Of a stretch of 64,000 nucleotides of DNA, positions 1 to 12,529 are shown piece by piece. A program made the translations under genes and the position numbers. Position 1 is the stretch's first letter. The number at the start of each line of letters is the position of its first letter. Source of the stretch: Pomacea canaliculata (lineage: Eukaryota; Mollusca; Gastropoda; Architaenioglossa; Ampullariidae). The notes beneath the pieces are model-generated. The model was not told the origin of the DNA, searched no databases, and saw only the letters and a program-made list of their open reading frames with translations. The stretch is from assembly GCF_003073045.1 (NCBI RefSeq), contig NC_037593.1, positions 10,898,735 through 10,962,734 of the forward strand, given 5' to 3'.

Positions 1-1136
1 GTTTTAGAAAAAAGAGAAAGAAAAAAAATATTTACATTTACTGGTTTGAATGTCGCATGCAGCCATGTGCTCTACATGTAAAAAATTAAAACAGCAGCTA
101 TCATTACACAAAAATCCTGTCCTTCATTGATTATCTCATCTGATATCTTATTAGCTGCTGTTCCAGGTCACTTCTCTCTCCAGAAAGCGGATCAGTCAGG
201 GTTGTGCTCACTGAGGTGGAGACATCAATGCTGTACCTCGATCACGTGACACCGCGCGCGGGTGAGCATTAAAGAGAACAATGGTCAGCATCCTGTTTGG
301 ATCGTCACGATGGGCAACCGGATCGCAGCTGTCGGCAACTTACCCCCCGCCTCCCCCCACAGAATACCCGGGTGGTGACAATCAATTGGAAAAAACATAC
401 ACGCAGTACACACACACACGTATTGTCTTTCATCCGCACGCACGCCCACCAGCAGACATAAGCACCGTGCGTCACTAGGCAGCCACCGAGCGATGGTAGA
501 CTCGAGGCTATCGTCAGCTACAATGACCCCAGTTGAGCCTACAATGACCCTAGGAGCCTCGAGTTTCATCGGCAGCGAGTGCTACCCTCGACTCTCTGTC
601 TGAACATACGACACGATGTTTATGTCATCGCTCGTGGCACTGCATTTGTGACAATACCGTGGACAGCAGCAGAAGAAGATGTGATCGTCAACATCAACTC
701 TAGGAAACATATGCGACACTAGTAGCGACACTAAACCGGAAGTGACTATCGGGAGCTCTCATCACGCTTTTATTTCCTGGAGTAAAGGAGGAAAAGTGGA
801 TGAAAAGAGGTCGAGGACTTGAGTGCAACCTATTTATTCTTCAAAATCTTGAATTTACCATACAATGATGACGTGGGACACTCGTTTGTTGAGTCTTGTT
901 ACTGTCCACAGGAAAACTCACGAGGCTCGACTACAGTCGAGTGAACGAGGCGACGAGACCGGTGGTGTGGAGACGTCGAGTGTTTAGGGAGGCGTGAAGC
1001 CGTCTCGCACCAAAGGCAGGAAATCACGTGGTCGTCGACAGTCACAACGGTTGCTACATGACCTAATTAATGTGCAGCGTTCCGATCAGGACTGTGTCGT
1101 GAAGCATGCCGACACCGTAGACCCTTCGACTCGGCG
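1..1136. other. 5' flank of fucosyltransferase copy 1, no gene recognised
   Basis: No convincing coding exon is seen. The stretch holds a short GC-rich patch near 250-262 and a perfect 10-base inverted repeat (ACTCGAGGCT at 500-509, its complement at 555-564) that encloses two near copies of a short direct repeat (TACAATGACCC). Promoter elements cannot be assigned by eye. The first exon of the downstream gene begins at 1137. Confidence 0.5.
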
Positions 1137-2835
1137 ATGACGACTGTCACCAGATCTCGCAGCCGCCGGGCGCGCACGAGACTTGCAGGTCCTAAATGTC
1201 CGAGGAGACTCGTTGTGTGTAAGTGCGAACCTTTCTCCCAGCTTCATTGGTTATTCTTGTAAATAATGAATATTTCCAGAGGCTATTGATCCGGGTATGT
1301 TTGAAACTGTAAGAGAGTTCGAGGGTGAGTTAGTGCTATTTCGTGACTTCCAAGGTAGGTGTAGATTCACCTCCTGATCTTTAGTCGTTGGAGAGTACGG
1401 TGGGGTGTGAGAGACTATGCTTTCTTCGGGGCTAGTATTTTTTTTTTTTTTTTTGAGGGAGCGGGGTTGTTAGCGGATTCCCACACCTACAGAATCAGGT
1501 ATTTGTTCACATCTGGATCGACTGTGCGGGAGAAGGGGGGGGGGAGGCTCACTGCGCCACGTAAGTGAGCAATGTTTACAGTTTCCTTCATCATCGGGGT
1601 CATAATCTTGCAGATGGATTATTTTCCCGCGTGTTTCTGAAATCAACTTCTTCTTCTACCTCAACTTCTACGCTTTCGTCACATGCAATAATTTTGTAGG
1701 AATACAAATTTTACACAAACGCATTTATCTCCTCTGACTTTCAGCAGGGCTGGCTGTCTACAGCACCTTCTCCCTGGCGGCGCTCTGGTACGTGGCCTTC
1801 ACCGTGGACAGACCTACCTCGGACATTTCTCACCTGGACGAATCTCACCTGCCTGAAGGTACGATTGAGGACGCGCCGCCGGTGCCTCACATGTCCAGCC
1901 TGTCCCACCTTGCCTCAGACCAGCAAATATCGCAAGGATCAGGGACAACCGTGACATCATCCTTCGACAACTCATCCACGACCTCTGCTGGACCTGCACC
2001 TATCTGCACCGACCGCCTCATCTGCCATCACTTCGAGGAGCGTCTGGGCAACTGCCTCTTTCAGTACGCCAGTCTCCTGGGGGTGTCCTGGGCCCTCAAC
2101 CGCACGGCAGTGTTTTCCGGCAAGCCAGAGATGGACCAGGTCCTGCAGACGCCGCCCATGCGCCTCGATGGCCACCCGGACCTCGAGAAAAGATGCTCCG
2201 CGGCCAAAACCGTCTTCGAGAAATCCTGCTACAAGTTCGACGCAGATCTGCTGAAGCTGGACCCGTGTGTCGACTACCGCCTGGGCAGCTACCTGCAGTC
2301 GTGGCGCTACTTCGACCAGTTTCAAACGAGGATCCGCGAAGCTTTGACGTTCAGCCAATCCGTTCGCGCGGAAGCTCAAGGCATCGTCGACGCGATCCGA
2401 GCTCAGTATAGTAACTCGACGCTGATTGGTCTGCACGTTAGAAGGGGCGACTTCGAGAAGCCAATACACATGCGCGTGGGGTATCCCATGGCAGGACCAG
2501 ACTATTTAAACAGATCAGTGTCGTATTTCCAGACTCGCCATGCGGACAGTGTGTTCGTGGTGGCCAGTGAGAACGTCAACTGGTGCCAGGCCAACATGCC
2601 CGCCGGTGCTCGGGTTGTCTTTCTTGACGTGCACCAGCCGGAAGTTGACCTTTGCGTACTAAGTCTCACTGATCACGTCATCATAACTTTCGGCAGCTTT
2701 TCCTGGTGGGCAGGCTATCTTAATCCGGGTACTACAGTGTACATGAAAGATTTTATTAAGCCTGGTACTCAACTCGGTAAACTTTTCAATTTGAATGGTG
2801 AGGACTATGTGTACCCGGGATGGATTCCTTTATAG
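1137..2835 (+). CDS. alpha-1,2-fucosyltransferase-like (GT11), copy 1, intact
   Basis: Predicted Golgi type II glycosyltransferase that would transfer L-fucose from GDP-fucose to galactose-type acceptors; the function is inferred from family GT11. Two coding exons: 1137-1218 and 1748-2835, joined in phase 1 (donor GTAAGT at 1219, acceptor CAGCAG ending 1747), giving 389 residues. The first exon encodes a basic cytoplasmic tail (residues 1-27, many Arg). Residues about 28-47 form a hydrophobic signal anchor, followed by a Ser/Thr-rich stem. The catalytic region has RLGN at 126-129 (motif RLGNCLFQYA), the family signature HVRRGDF at 257-263, and DHVIITFGSFSWW at about 336-348. There are no internal stops or frame breaks. 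A possible poly(A) signal follows at 3317. Start choice: the ATG at 1137 gives the only short basic exon ending in a strong phase-1 donor. The large exon is certain; the first exon is likely. Confidence 0.88.
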
Positions 2836-3316
2836 TGTGCGTTTTGGGAGCGAGATCTGATCACTGATCTGGCGTTTAAGGGACATTTCTTTCCTTTTTT
2901 TTTTTTTTTTTTTTGTTATTCTAAACCGCAATACGAAGAATGCAATATCATATCCTTTTCATAATGTTTCTCTAAAACAATTTATAAATGGTTTGTCTAC
3001 TACATTTATAAACAATGATCATCAATGTTTACATTTAAAATATCAGTTTATCTATATCATATCTACCTGACGTTCGACATAAACATTTTCAACATCCTCA
3101 TTTCACATTCTCTGTTTTATTGACGTGATACTCGCGTTGTCAACAAGATACTCAGGCAAGGATCCTACTTATGGCTGCTGTTCTTTGATATTTTATTCGG
3201 TCGTGGTTTTTTCAATCCGCTTATTCTCCTTGTGTTACACAAAATTATTTATAATATCTTTGTATAGAGATACGTTTGTTTCAATGTCCATATATATAAT
3301 TATGCACTCTTGTGCG

Positions 3317-3322
3317 AATAAA
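3317..3322 (+). terminator. possible poly(A) signal AATAAA of fucosyltransferase copy 1
   Basis: AATAAA followed by a T/G-rich stretch about 480 bases after the stop codon of the first fucosyltransferase gene. Assigned by position only. Confidence 0.4.
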
Positions 3323-5393
3323 AATCTTGTTTATTGAAAAAACCTCGGAGTTTTATCTTTAGTAATAGAAGAAAAGCAACGCAGTGAGCTGTGTTTGATG
3401 TCTCCTGTATGTCTCCTGTAGGAGACTGCCAGTCTGCCCAGTAATAACGACTTTCCCAAGTGGATATGACAGGAGAAAGGTGAGTCTGTGTCAGGTCAAG
3501 TGTCACTAAACACTCGGGACTTGTGTGTTTTTTGAATAACAGCAAAACGATTGGCTATTAGTGTGACGAGTGGAGGACTCTGGACAACACAACATCAAAT
3601 GTTTTGACACACTCTTGTAATAACAGTCAACCAGCGTCTACCTTCAAAATGCACCTGGAATGTACACCAGACACACGGTGTGAACACTCCAGACAGAAGG
3701 ATGAACACACGAAAATGAAACTCGAATCATAATAATTAAAAAACAAAACAAAAAATTTTGAAGCTTGGTTTTACTTAAATATTGTCCTCAATTGATGAAA
3801 ATGAATAACACTTGTAAATAAACAGCATTCAACATTGTTTTGTTTTGTTTTTATCCCTTTGCATCCGCCTATGGTAGTCAAGGATTTCTGTTTTTAAAAG
3901 TGACATTAAAATGAAATAAAGGTTCATTCCTTACGAGTCTATTTTTTTCCTGTTGCTACCCGCTTTCTTCTTTTTCACTGATCAGATATTCTGTCATTCC
4001 TCATTTATTGAGTGATACTTAATTTTCTGACTTTTTTCAAAACAAAACATAGACATTCTCTCTCCTCTAACAACATACACATAGTCACAGACTTATTTAA
4101 GCGGAATCAAAAAAAAAAAAAATTAAATTAAAATTAAAAAAAATACAAACTGCAGCCTTGACAGTCGTCAATAATCGTGAGTCAGATGTTTGATTTTTAA
4201 AAGACAGGAACTGCTCGTGCATTGTTCACTAAGCTTACAAGGACTAATCCAGAACTCTTTAACTAAAATATTAAGTGAAATAAATATTTGTTTTTATATT
4301 GTTTTTTTTCGCAAAGAAATATTATTATTAAATTTGCAATTTAAGCTTAAAGTTGAAACATATTGTGATGGTTATTACCTGAATAGCCAAGTAAAACTGA
4401 TGCTCTACAGGCAGTAGTCTTTGGATATAGACAGATATTCACGTGTACTACATTCATATTCTGTTGACAAATAAACATGTAAAAGTCCGGCCTAGAGAAT
4501 CACAAACATATTCTCTGAGCTGTCAATACAGTGCTACTCACCAATAATCCTGTCAATATACTGCAAACATCTAGTAATCTGGTACACAAAGGTACAAAGG
4601 TAGAAGAAGGAGCAGGTCCATGCTGTCGACTGATTTGTTCTTAGAAACTTAGTCATGTGATAATAATACAAGTACAAACGGTGTGACAAAAGTCACAAAA
4701 GTAACCGGCGTCCCGCCATCCTTGCTTTGCAGAAAGACATAGCCGGTAGGTCAGCACGTGACATCATTACAGTATTTAGAGATAGAGAGAAGCAGGGCGG
4801 CTACGGATGTCCGGCTGATTATAATTATTCATTATTTTTGGATTTGGGAAGTTATTGTTTCTTCCGGCAACACAAGTAACAGAGGGAAGTAAATTACTTT
4901 CATCCAGACCTTACAACGTTGACTTGTTTGGTTGAACAATGATGATACCCATCATCAGTCGAAGACGAAGTGCAACAGTCACACGAGTATCCAGGCAACA
5001 TCTTTGGCAATTCCTTTTGTTTTCCTTTATTCTGCTGTTCTGTCACTCCACACAGTGTCTGGTGCGTAGTGGACGTTCATCTTCTTCGCCGAACAAACTT
5101 ACTCGGTGCCATGGCCGTTGACATTCAGTTTGTGACCACCTTCATTGCTGCCGACTTTTGCTGGAACTAAATCCTCCTCGTGACTGTAACCCGGGTAAGT
5201 CAGTTGTCTGTCACGTTTATGCTGGATGCTCAGTCGCTCAGCTGTCAGTTGTGTTACTTATATTGTTGTTATCAACATGTTGACAGGAAGTAACGTCCAG
5301 CTAATCCAGTGACTGTGCACCACGTCATAATTAATTGGTTCCTGCTTGTGGTCATCTGACTTTCTCTCTTTACTATCTACTCCGCGACATAAT

Positions 5394-5600
5394 CTAGTCA
5401 CGTTGTAGACGTAGTCGTAATCGGTCACGTGGTAAACGTAAAACCATGCTTCTGTCGTATGGTAAGTCCGAATATCTCACTGTACACAGACGTGGTCATG
5501 TTGAGGATGAGGACGTAATCCTGTCCCGCTGTAAACACAGTCACGTTGTGGGATGAGACGTAATATAGTCACGTTGTGTACGTCGCTGGAACGTAGTGAT
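5394..5600. repeat. degenerate direct repeats built around GTCACGTTGT
   Basis: The core GTCACGTTGT or a close variant recurs near 5398, 5530 and 5570, with weaker copies near 5430 and 5497. Each is followed by a segment like GACGTAAT or GTAAACGT. The spacing is irregular (roughly 30-70 bases), so this is a decayed minisatellite rather than a clean array. Confidence 0.4.
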
Positions 5601-7309
5601 GCTCTGGGACCGTCATCACTGCTGTGTACGTGACATATGTACTCACCAAGCCCTTCAGTACTGCTTTGTGGCAGTGACATGACATGACCCTAACACACGG
5701 AGGTGCAGTGATGGACATGGATGTAGAGTAAAATGAAAACAACAGACTGACACCAGTCCACGTCAACACAACATTGACCTCTTGCTGACATGACACGTGA
5801 CACAACTTCTGTCTTGAATGTCACTGAGATGGTTGAACGTCCTTACGCTTATGGATCGGAAGTGTTTATTTATCTAGAATTCCATCTTTGTGTAAGTTCG
5901 CGTGTTCTGGGTATGTTCACAAAGAAGATTACCCACAGACACAAGGCGCAGTGTCGTGAGACTGAGCGACATTTGAACGCAAACCGAAACGCAAACGGTC
6001 GTGATGCGGAAGGCACGAGCAATGTAAGGAAAAGAAAAGTATTTTTCTAGTGGACCCTGTGTGGCTTTTGCCGGTGGATTCCCCTGCAAGTGCCTGTCAC
6101 AACTCACAGCTTCCGGTTTCGTGTCGCGGGAGTGGATGAAGGAGGCGATTAGTTCAGCATCAGAAGACACCCGGAGGTATTACCTGGCGATGACAATCTG
6201 TCCTGAGTAGCGGGCTTGCACTGGGCGGGGCTGAGGTGCCATTACATGTCTTCAATCTTTCTCCTTTTTAAAATTACTCACTTTGTCTATTTAAGTCCAG
6301 TTTTATTGTTTGTAATCGACTTTTCACCCACTTGCCATTGTCGTAGACGACAGAGGAAAACGTATTTTACTCATTTTTAGTACATTTCAATTAAGGGTGT
6401 TTACATTATTTTAATCTTTTCTCCCTTTTTTTTCTTGTTTTTTTCCATGTTTTCATAGATGCATGATTGTGATTTTTTTCCTTTTTTTTCTTGTACTAAA
6501 TATTCTTGAAAGAATGACTAGAAGTACAAATCTTACTTTTGGTTTTTAGCATTAATATTATATTCCAGCCAAACTATGTCGCTGTCAGTGACAAATCTTT
6601 CTGGTCGATCCTTTGTACGTACATCTGCTGCCCATCTGTTTACAAATAGGAAAATAATGACAGCAATATTTTCTCAGATGAGTATTTAAATGATATAACT
6701 TAGCCTTGTATAATAATACCGTGGACTGTCGTGGTTTAAATTGACCGCACGCGCGCGCGCACAGAGAAGTGAAAGTTCCCAAATCAAAGAAAACGTTCTA
6801 ATCCTCACTAAAAATGATTACATAAATTAATACATATATTACCTGTTGCATTTTTATTCAGAACTTTTTGGACCTTATCATTTCTGTAAAAAACATTGTT
6901 ATTGAGCTCCAGGTACATATTTTTCTAACGAATGGCTAGCACGCACAGATGAAGGGAGTGTCAGGCAAAGGGAGGTCTCTACAGACCCCACGCTAACCCC
7001 AGAAGACCCCTCCTATCACTATCAGTCTTTAACAGCACTCCTACTCCCACCCCTATACAACACCCTGCGAGTTTTTCCTTTTTTTTTTCTCACGTGACCT
7101 TCACCACTCGAGCTCTTGCAGGTTAGTTTGTGATTGTATAGAAATAGTCTGATTGTCACGTGCACGTACACACACCTTGTTGTCGTTGCAGCATGTACAG
7201 TAGAAGTCAGTATAGTCCAGTAGTGTGTTGCTCTAAAAGTGTTTCTTCCTCAGGCCGTTACCTGCCACCCAAGGGGCACTTGGCTGACACCCGGGTACAA
7301 TAAAGGAAA

Positions 7310-9041
7310 ATGAGTCTACGACACAACATTTTCTGGCGTGAGTTGAACTTTACAACTTCTTTTGGTTGGAGATTCAGTTCCGTTGTTGAGAGCATCCTTC
7401 CATTTAACGTCAGGGCCACTAGACAAATAAAATTATTGCTACAACACAGCTGCCATCTTTTCTAACTTGTATGTTCATGCAGTCAGAAAGATGGCACATA
7501 AAATCATTTCAGACCAAATTTCAGCTGTTGCCCTCAGGCAGGTGCCACGTGAGCAAAAGATGCCTCCCAGAGGTCCTTCGTGCCAGTAGCCTTCACCATC
7601 CTAAATAAAAAACACAAGAAATAGTAGGGCTGTCACAGTACCTGACATCCTCCTTAGGAGGCTGACATGTATGTGTGAGAAGGTGTAGGTGTGTGTGTGT
7701 GTTGAGTGTCTTGGGATGTATGTCTTCCCATTATGTTGTATATATATATATGCTCATATTATGTTTGCATTTGTGGTTGAGTTTGGAGGAAAAAGAAAAT
7801 TTTCTTCTTGGACTTCTCGCTCAGACAATAAAGTTTGATTTGATTTGAAGTCGCCTCCTCGTCTGCCAATTGCTAAGAAATTCACATAAACACTCACATA
7901 CATAGATATACCGAACATACCCGCCCATCAATTGTACCACCGAAGCACATCCAAGCTTGAATCAGATCCCATGAACATGTATTATTTTCTTTTTTTTGGG
8001 TTTTCTTTATTTTTAATATTCTGACATTTTTTTTTCGATGTTGCAGGCTTTCTGGGATACAGGATCGTGTTATCTTTCGCTTTCCTTATAGTCGTTACGA
8101 TGACCTGGAAATTTTCGTGGAAGGTGGAGAAAGTCGTCCTGCCGAAAGACTTTGGGGTCAAGCAACAGGGCCAGCAGGACTACAATGTTTCCCGGTCTTC
8201 GACTGTGGCATCGCCTCATTCTTCACGTCTGCTTTGCCACAGGTTGGAGGGCCGAATGGGAAACGAAATGTTTCAGGTGGCCAGCATCCTGGGTCTAGCG
8301 TGGGCGATGAACAGGACTCCGGTATTCGTTGGAGAGCTCCGGATGAGCAGGTTTCTAGAGCGCTCGTTCAAGTTGCCCAATCAGGCCGAGTTGGAGGACA
8401 GGTGTCACCGTGCGCATACCCTTAACGAACGCAACTGCTACACCTTCGAACCCGCCTTTGCCAGCTCGATCCCACTCAGGACTTCAATCTCAGAATCTAC
8501 CTTCAGTCGTGGAAATATTTCGACAAGTTCGAGCGCAGGTCAAACAAGCGTTGGTCCTTCAACCAGAACGTGGTGAAGAAAGCGGCGAACCATCGTCGAG
8601 AAGATCAGGGACAGGCACAAGAAGGCCATACTCATCGGCGTTCACATCAGGAGAGGCGACTTTGAGGCGGAAGGACAAAAGAGACGCGGGTATCCGATGG
8701 CATCGCCGGGGTTTCTGAAAGCCTCCTTTACATATTTTCAAAGACTTTTTGCTAACTGCACTTTTGTGATTGCGAGCGAGAATACAAGATGGTGCCGAGA
8801 AAACACACCGCCGGGTGCTCAAGTGGAGTATCTGGATGTACACTCGCCGGCAGTGGACATGTCTGTGCTGGTCTCCATGGACCACGTGATAACAACGTTT
8901 GGCAGCTATTCGTGGTGGATAGGTTACCTGAACGAAGGGATTACCGTGTACATGAAGGACTTCATCGTGCCAGGCACGCACATCGGAAACATGTTCACAA
9001 ACCCTGACGATTACATCTACCCTGGATGGGTCCCTGTGTAA
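7310..9041 (+). CDS. alpha-1,2-fucosyltransferase-like (GT11), copy 2, frame disrupted
   Basis: Same family and predicted Golgi role as copy 1. A nine-residue first exon (7310-7337, MSLRHNIFW plus one base, donor GTGAGT) joins in phase 1 to the catalytic exon (8047-9041). That exon starts with a hydrophobic anchor (about 8049-8110), then a stem, then the RMGNEMFQVA motif and a CYTF segment near 8440. The HIRRGDFE signature (about 8646-8672) and the FGSYSWW motif (about 8898-8920) are both present. Compared with copy 3 the frame is disturbed by four single-base indels (near 8467, 8534, 8553 and 8588): two losses and two gains, so the original frame is restored before the catalytic signature. 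Either this is consensus error in a duplicated region or a young pseudogene. The 3' half is almost identical to copy 3. A poly(A) signal candidate lies at 9297. Confidence 0.75.
7623..7852 (+). repeat. interspersed repeat, copy 1 (retroelement 3' tail type)
   Basis: A segment starting with CATCCTCCTTAGGAGG and ending in AATAAAGTTTGATTTGATTTG matches, over its whole length and in the same order of blocks, the reverse complement of 12530-12735. The AT-rich repetitive end (TTTGATTTGATTTG) resembles the 3' end of a LINE or SINE. It sits inside the intron of fucosyltransferase copy 2. The family cannot be named. Confidence 0.55.
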
Positions 9042-9296
9042 CTGTGTTTAGTCTTCGTGAGTCAAGACTTACCCCGATTGAAATTTTATTTCCCTCTTTC
9101 TCTCTCCAAAAACCTGTGAAAACACGCATGTTGATGTAGTCGTCCATGCCATACAATAGAATGTCCTCACAATTTCTTAACCTACATAATTATTTTTACC
9201 TCATGGACATAGAGTTTCCAATTTTAATGTTTGTGGAAATGACCAAGCACACTTATCAGTAAATTCAATGTCGGTTACAGTTGTTAACGCCGAGGA

Positions 9297-9302
9297 AATA
9301 AA
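9297..9302 (+). terminator. possible poly(A) signal AATAAA of fucosyltransferase copy 2
   Basis: AATAAA about 255 bases after the stop of copy 2, in an AT-rich stretch. Assigned by position only. Confidence 0.4.
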
Positions 9303-10064
9303 AAGCAAGCAATAAGTACATATCAAAATATGAAGAGAAACAAATAAGTAAATGTAAGAAGGGATCAGTTAATAATAAACAGTTACTGGAGGTTAAGAAC
9401 GAGGTAATAATTTATGTTGTTCAATGTGTCTGTACGTACCTCACTGTCCACTGGCTGTAATCTTTCATTTATCATTATTAGTCTGCACAGCTACAACCTT
9501 TAACTCTTTTCTTCGATGATACAAAGTTCGCTTAATGCAACAGTTTAAATTTTGTGACGTACATGGGAAACGGATGTATATTTCCAATTGAAGAAATAAG
9601 CATTTATATCTCATTTGGATTGATAATCTCTTTAATTATTATAAACTACTTAAGAGACAATACATTTACTTTATTATATTTAAGTATCACTTAAGTACGG
9701 TTTGCTATGGAGACACAGGAAGTTCAGAGTCTGTTACATTGCTGTGACAACCTGAGTGAAGCAGACGTGTCGTGGCTCATGATGTTCTGTCGTCAGCAAC
9801 TGTTCAGCACTGGTCTTACTGTCGTCTTTGATGAGCCACCCCCACGCAGCAGTGTGTCGAGGACTCGCACTAGAAAGGAATTCACGGTCCAGGGAAGAGA
9901 ACCCCAGGATAAAAGCCTTCAGCTAATCTGAGCAAGAGTTTCCTCCCATCTAGAAAACAACGATTATCCCCCTTTTTTTGGTTTTTTGTGTATGATAGGA
10001 TCTCATGCTCTCCATTTCTCTCTTTCTTTTTTTTTTCTTGTCACACACGCACACGACCTCCCCC

Positions 10065-10142
10065 AAACAAACAAACAAACAAACAAACAAACAAACAAAC
10101 AAACAAACAAACAAACAAACAAACAACACACACACACACACA
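10065..10142. repeat. (AAAC)n microsatellite followed by (CA)n
   Basis: About fifteen uninterrupted AAAC units, then a short CA run. It creates apparent long open frames on both strands that are not genes. Confidence 0.95.
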
Positions 10143-10170
10143 GGGCTTATCGTGTTCACCAAGGGAGGCT

Positions 10171-10615
10171 GGTAAGTAACCTACACATTGCCGATGACAG
10201 CGATCTAATGGCGGGTAGAACAGCGAGTCACCAGCTTTAACCGAGCGAGCGGTTACGGGATAAAAATCAGTATGACGAGGGCAAGTTCATGTGGAAGACT
10301 ACCGGACCCCGTGGAGATCAGTATAAATGGAGGAGGTTCAGAGATTTAAATATCTGAGTGCGATCATCCCCAAAGACAGTAGTTATGCGGCAGACATTTA
10401 TCTCAGGATGGGTTGTCTCACAAAGATGTGACAAGCGAAGTATCAGCTTTAACACCAAAGTGAGGCTATACATGTCCCTCGTTGTCCTCAGCATGCTGTT
10501 TGACACGTGGACCTTCTTGCTTACACAGTCTTACCGACGGATCGAAACTTTTAAAGTGCTCAGGGGACTCTTCCGAATCTCCTACATCTCTACTGTTCTA
10601 AGAGATTTTATCTCT
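10171..10615 (+). mobile_element. LINE (non-LTR retrotransposon) reverse transcriptase remnant
   Basis: A + strand frame near 10180-10240 reads NLHIADDSDLMAGRTAS, a degenerate version of the reverse-transcriptase active-site block (F/Y-ADDIDLMAG) common in animal LINEs. Downstream, segments resembling the order FKYLGAII..., ...KVRLYMSLVVLSMLFDTWT (about 10455-10515) and RRIETFKVLRGLFRISYI (about 10537-10590) follow, as expected for the C-terminal part of LINE reverse transcriptases. Stops and frame changes show an old dead fragment. No ends or target-site duplications were found, and the clade is not resolved. Confidence 0.75.
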
Positions 10616-12104
10616 GATTAATATCTACTTAATCTGATTTAAGATATGCTGTGAGTCGGGTATGCCATCTAGTGCAGCAAGCTCTATTTTGCTTTCGAGT
10701 CTGTCCCAACTCTTTGCATTATTTTTATTGTGCTTTGCGGGAGGTAGACTCCATGGATTGTGATAGTATAGTGCTCAAAACAATGGAAATAAACAATTGT
10801 CAATCATCGTTCAGTTTAATAAAAACCACAGACAATAATGTTAAATCAAAGCATTTCTTTATTCATTCATTCACTACTACCCGAGTAGTTGATCTCGATC
10901 AGCTGTTCCAGTTTCTTTAGCACGAGAGCCAGGCAATTCCTCAAATGATTCCGAGAACATTGGTTCAGTGCAGGAGACAACGGTGCCTTCCTTCATTCAG
11001 GTGGACACACACGATACTGACTTTCTGCATCTGTGATACCACTTTCCTGAATTATGAAAACATGGGTTATGTCAGTTCGATTCTTGTTAAAATGTTTTGG
11101 TTCAATGAAATTGACTGTTTCATTGAATGCATAAAGAAATGCTTTGACAATACAGCTGGTCTTTTATTGTTTTGAGCAGTATACTGTCAAACTCCATGGA
11201 CCCTTACTCCTGTTAAAACACAACAAAAATAATTACAAGAGTGCACGCTTGAGAAAGAGTAGAAATCAAAAACGAGCTTGTTGCAGCAGATGGCGGATAA
11301 CTGATTCACAACACATCTTAAAATGAGAAGTCGATATTAATCGGAGAAAGAATCTACGATGACATTTTTATACTTCACAAAGATTACATACAGTTAGAAA
11401 CAGAAATGATGCAACAACGATACCTTTACATAACACGACATACTCAGACCATCCAGACCAGTGGCTATTCAATACATTTACATTTACATTTTCTATTATT
11501 TTAAATAATCATCGCCAAATACTGTACTGTCCATAATTTCATTTTATAAGACAGTGAATGGCTGTTAAAATATTGATATAGGTTGATTTTTTAATGTTAG
11601 TATTTTTATTTTTAAATTTGTGGTAGTTAGTGGCTTGAGAACTTACTGGGATAAAATTGAAAATAGATAAAAGAGAATAGCTTAGACTTCAGTAAAACAA
11701 AAGACGATGTTGCTGTTTCCAGGGTAAACATGATAAATATGTTGAGATTGTTGACACACGTATCTAAGCAGTTGTTTTTATTGTCAGCTGAAATGGTAAA
11801 CACTGAACATATTGTTAGATATGTCTTCGATATTATTCTCGTTCTTGTCCTTGTTATCGTCATTGCTGTTCTACATCTTTATCTTTTTTTCCCGTTTCTT
11901 CTTCGCCCTGTCACGCTCCTGTGTGTGCGGATTCACGACTTTTCTACATTCATCCACCCCTTCGTCAACTGACTGGATCTCTGTCTCTCACATGCACGCC
12001 CAGCTCTCAAACGTTTACGAAATTCCAACAAATTTCACATCATCAGGGCAAAGAACTCGATATAGTAAGCTGTTACAAACATCAGGAGTTACATGTTAGG
12101 GTAA

Positions 12105-12302
12105 GGTGACCAGACGTCCCGCTTTTGACCTCGTGTCCAGCCTGCTCATCGGGTGGGACGACCAATGTCCCACTTTCTGGCTTTCTGGCAAGTCCATCAA
12201 ATGTCCCGGTTGTCTTTAAAAATCACTTTTTCGGCGTTCTTTGACGGTGACGACACCATCATCGTCGCGTGTCCCGCTTTCGCCCCAGAAACGTCTGGTA
12301 CT
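12105..12302. mobile_element. possible non-autonomous DNA transposon (hAT-like MITE) remnant
   Basis: The left edge GGTGACCAGACGTCCCG is mirrored at the right edge by the complement of AGTACCAGACGTT, giving an imperfect terminal inverted repeat (about 11 of 13 positions). Internal blocks repeat GTCCCGCTTT and GTCCCACTTT. The edge resembles the GGTGACCAGA type edges of non-autonomous hAT-like elements I recall from other animals. No coding capacity. The target-site duplication is not clear, so the call is tentative. Confidence 0.35.
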
Positions 12303-12529
12303 TCTCTGACAGAAAACATAGGTGAGGCTAATTAGCAGGTGAGTAGTTACGAGATAGCATATATGATTGATATCGTTTAATGGAAGGGAAGATATAGTAG
12401 GATGGCTTTCTTACTGATAACAATCCTGTAATCTCTGTTTTTAAAGGTTGTAACAAATAGTTTAGAGTCTCCAACGCTTTGACAGGCCCGACATGCCAGA
12501 AACCATAAAGACACAACAACAAAATGAAA

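Larger units (their letters stand above)
2836..7309. other. 3' UTR and spacer between fucosyltransferase copies 1 and 2
   Basis: AT-rich, with homopolymer runs (T at 2895-2914, A at about 4109-4122) and no exon that can be tied to a family. A short open frame at 4939-5121 encodes a basic then hydrophobic peptide but does not join in frame to anything nearby. A set of degenerate repeats lies at 5394-5600. The rest shows nothing recognisable. Confidence 0.5.

Noticed and set aside
4939-5121. Open frame encoding a basic then strongly hydrophobic peptide, a possible first exon for fucosyltransferase copy 2
   Set aside because: The nearby GTAAGT donor (about 5195) cannot be reached in the required phase without a stop, and a better phase-1 first exon exists at 7310-7337.
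9950-10240. Overlapping open frames on both strands near 10 kb
   Set aside because: They are produced by the AAAC array and CA run, with low-complexity translations.
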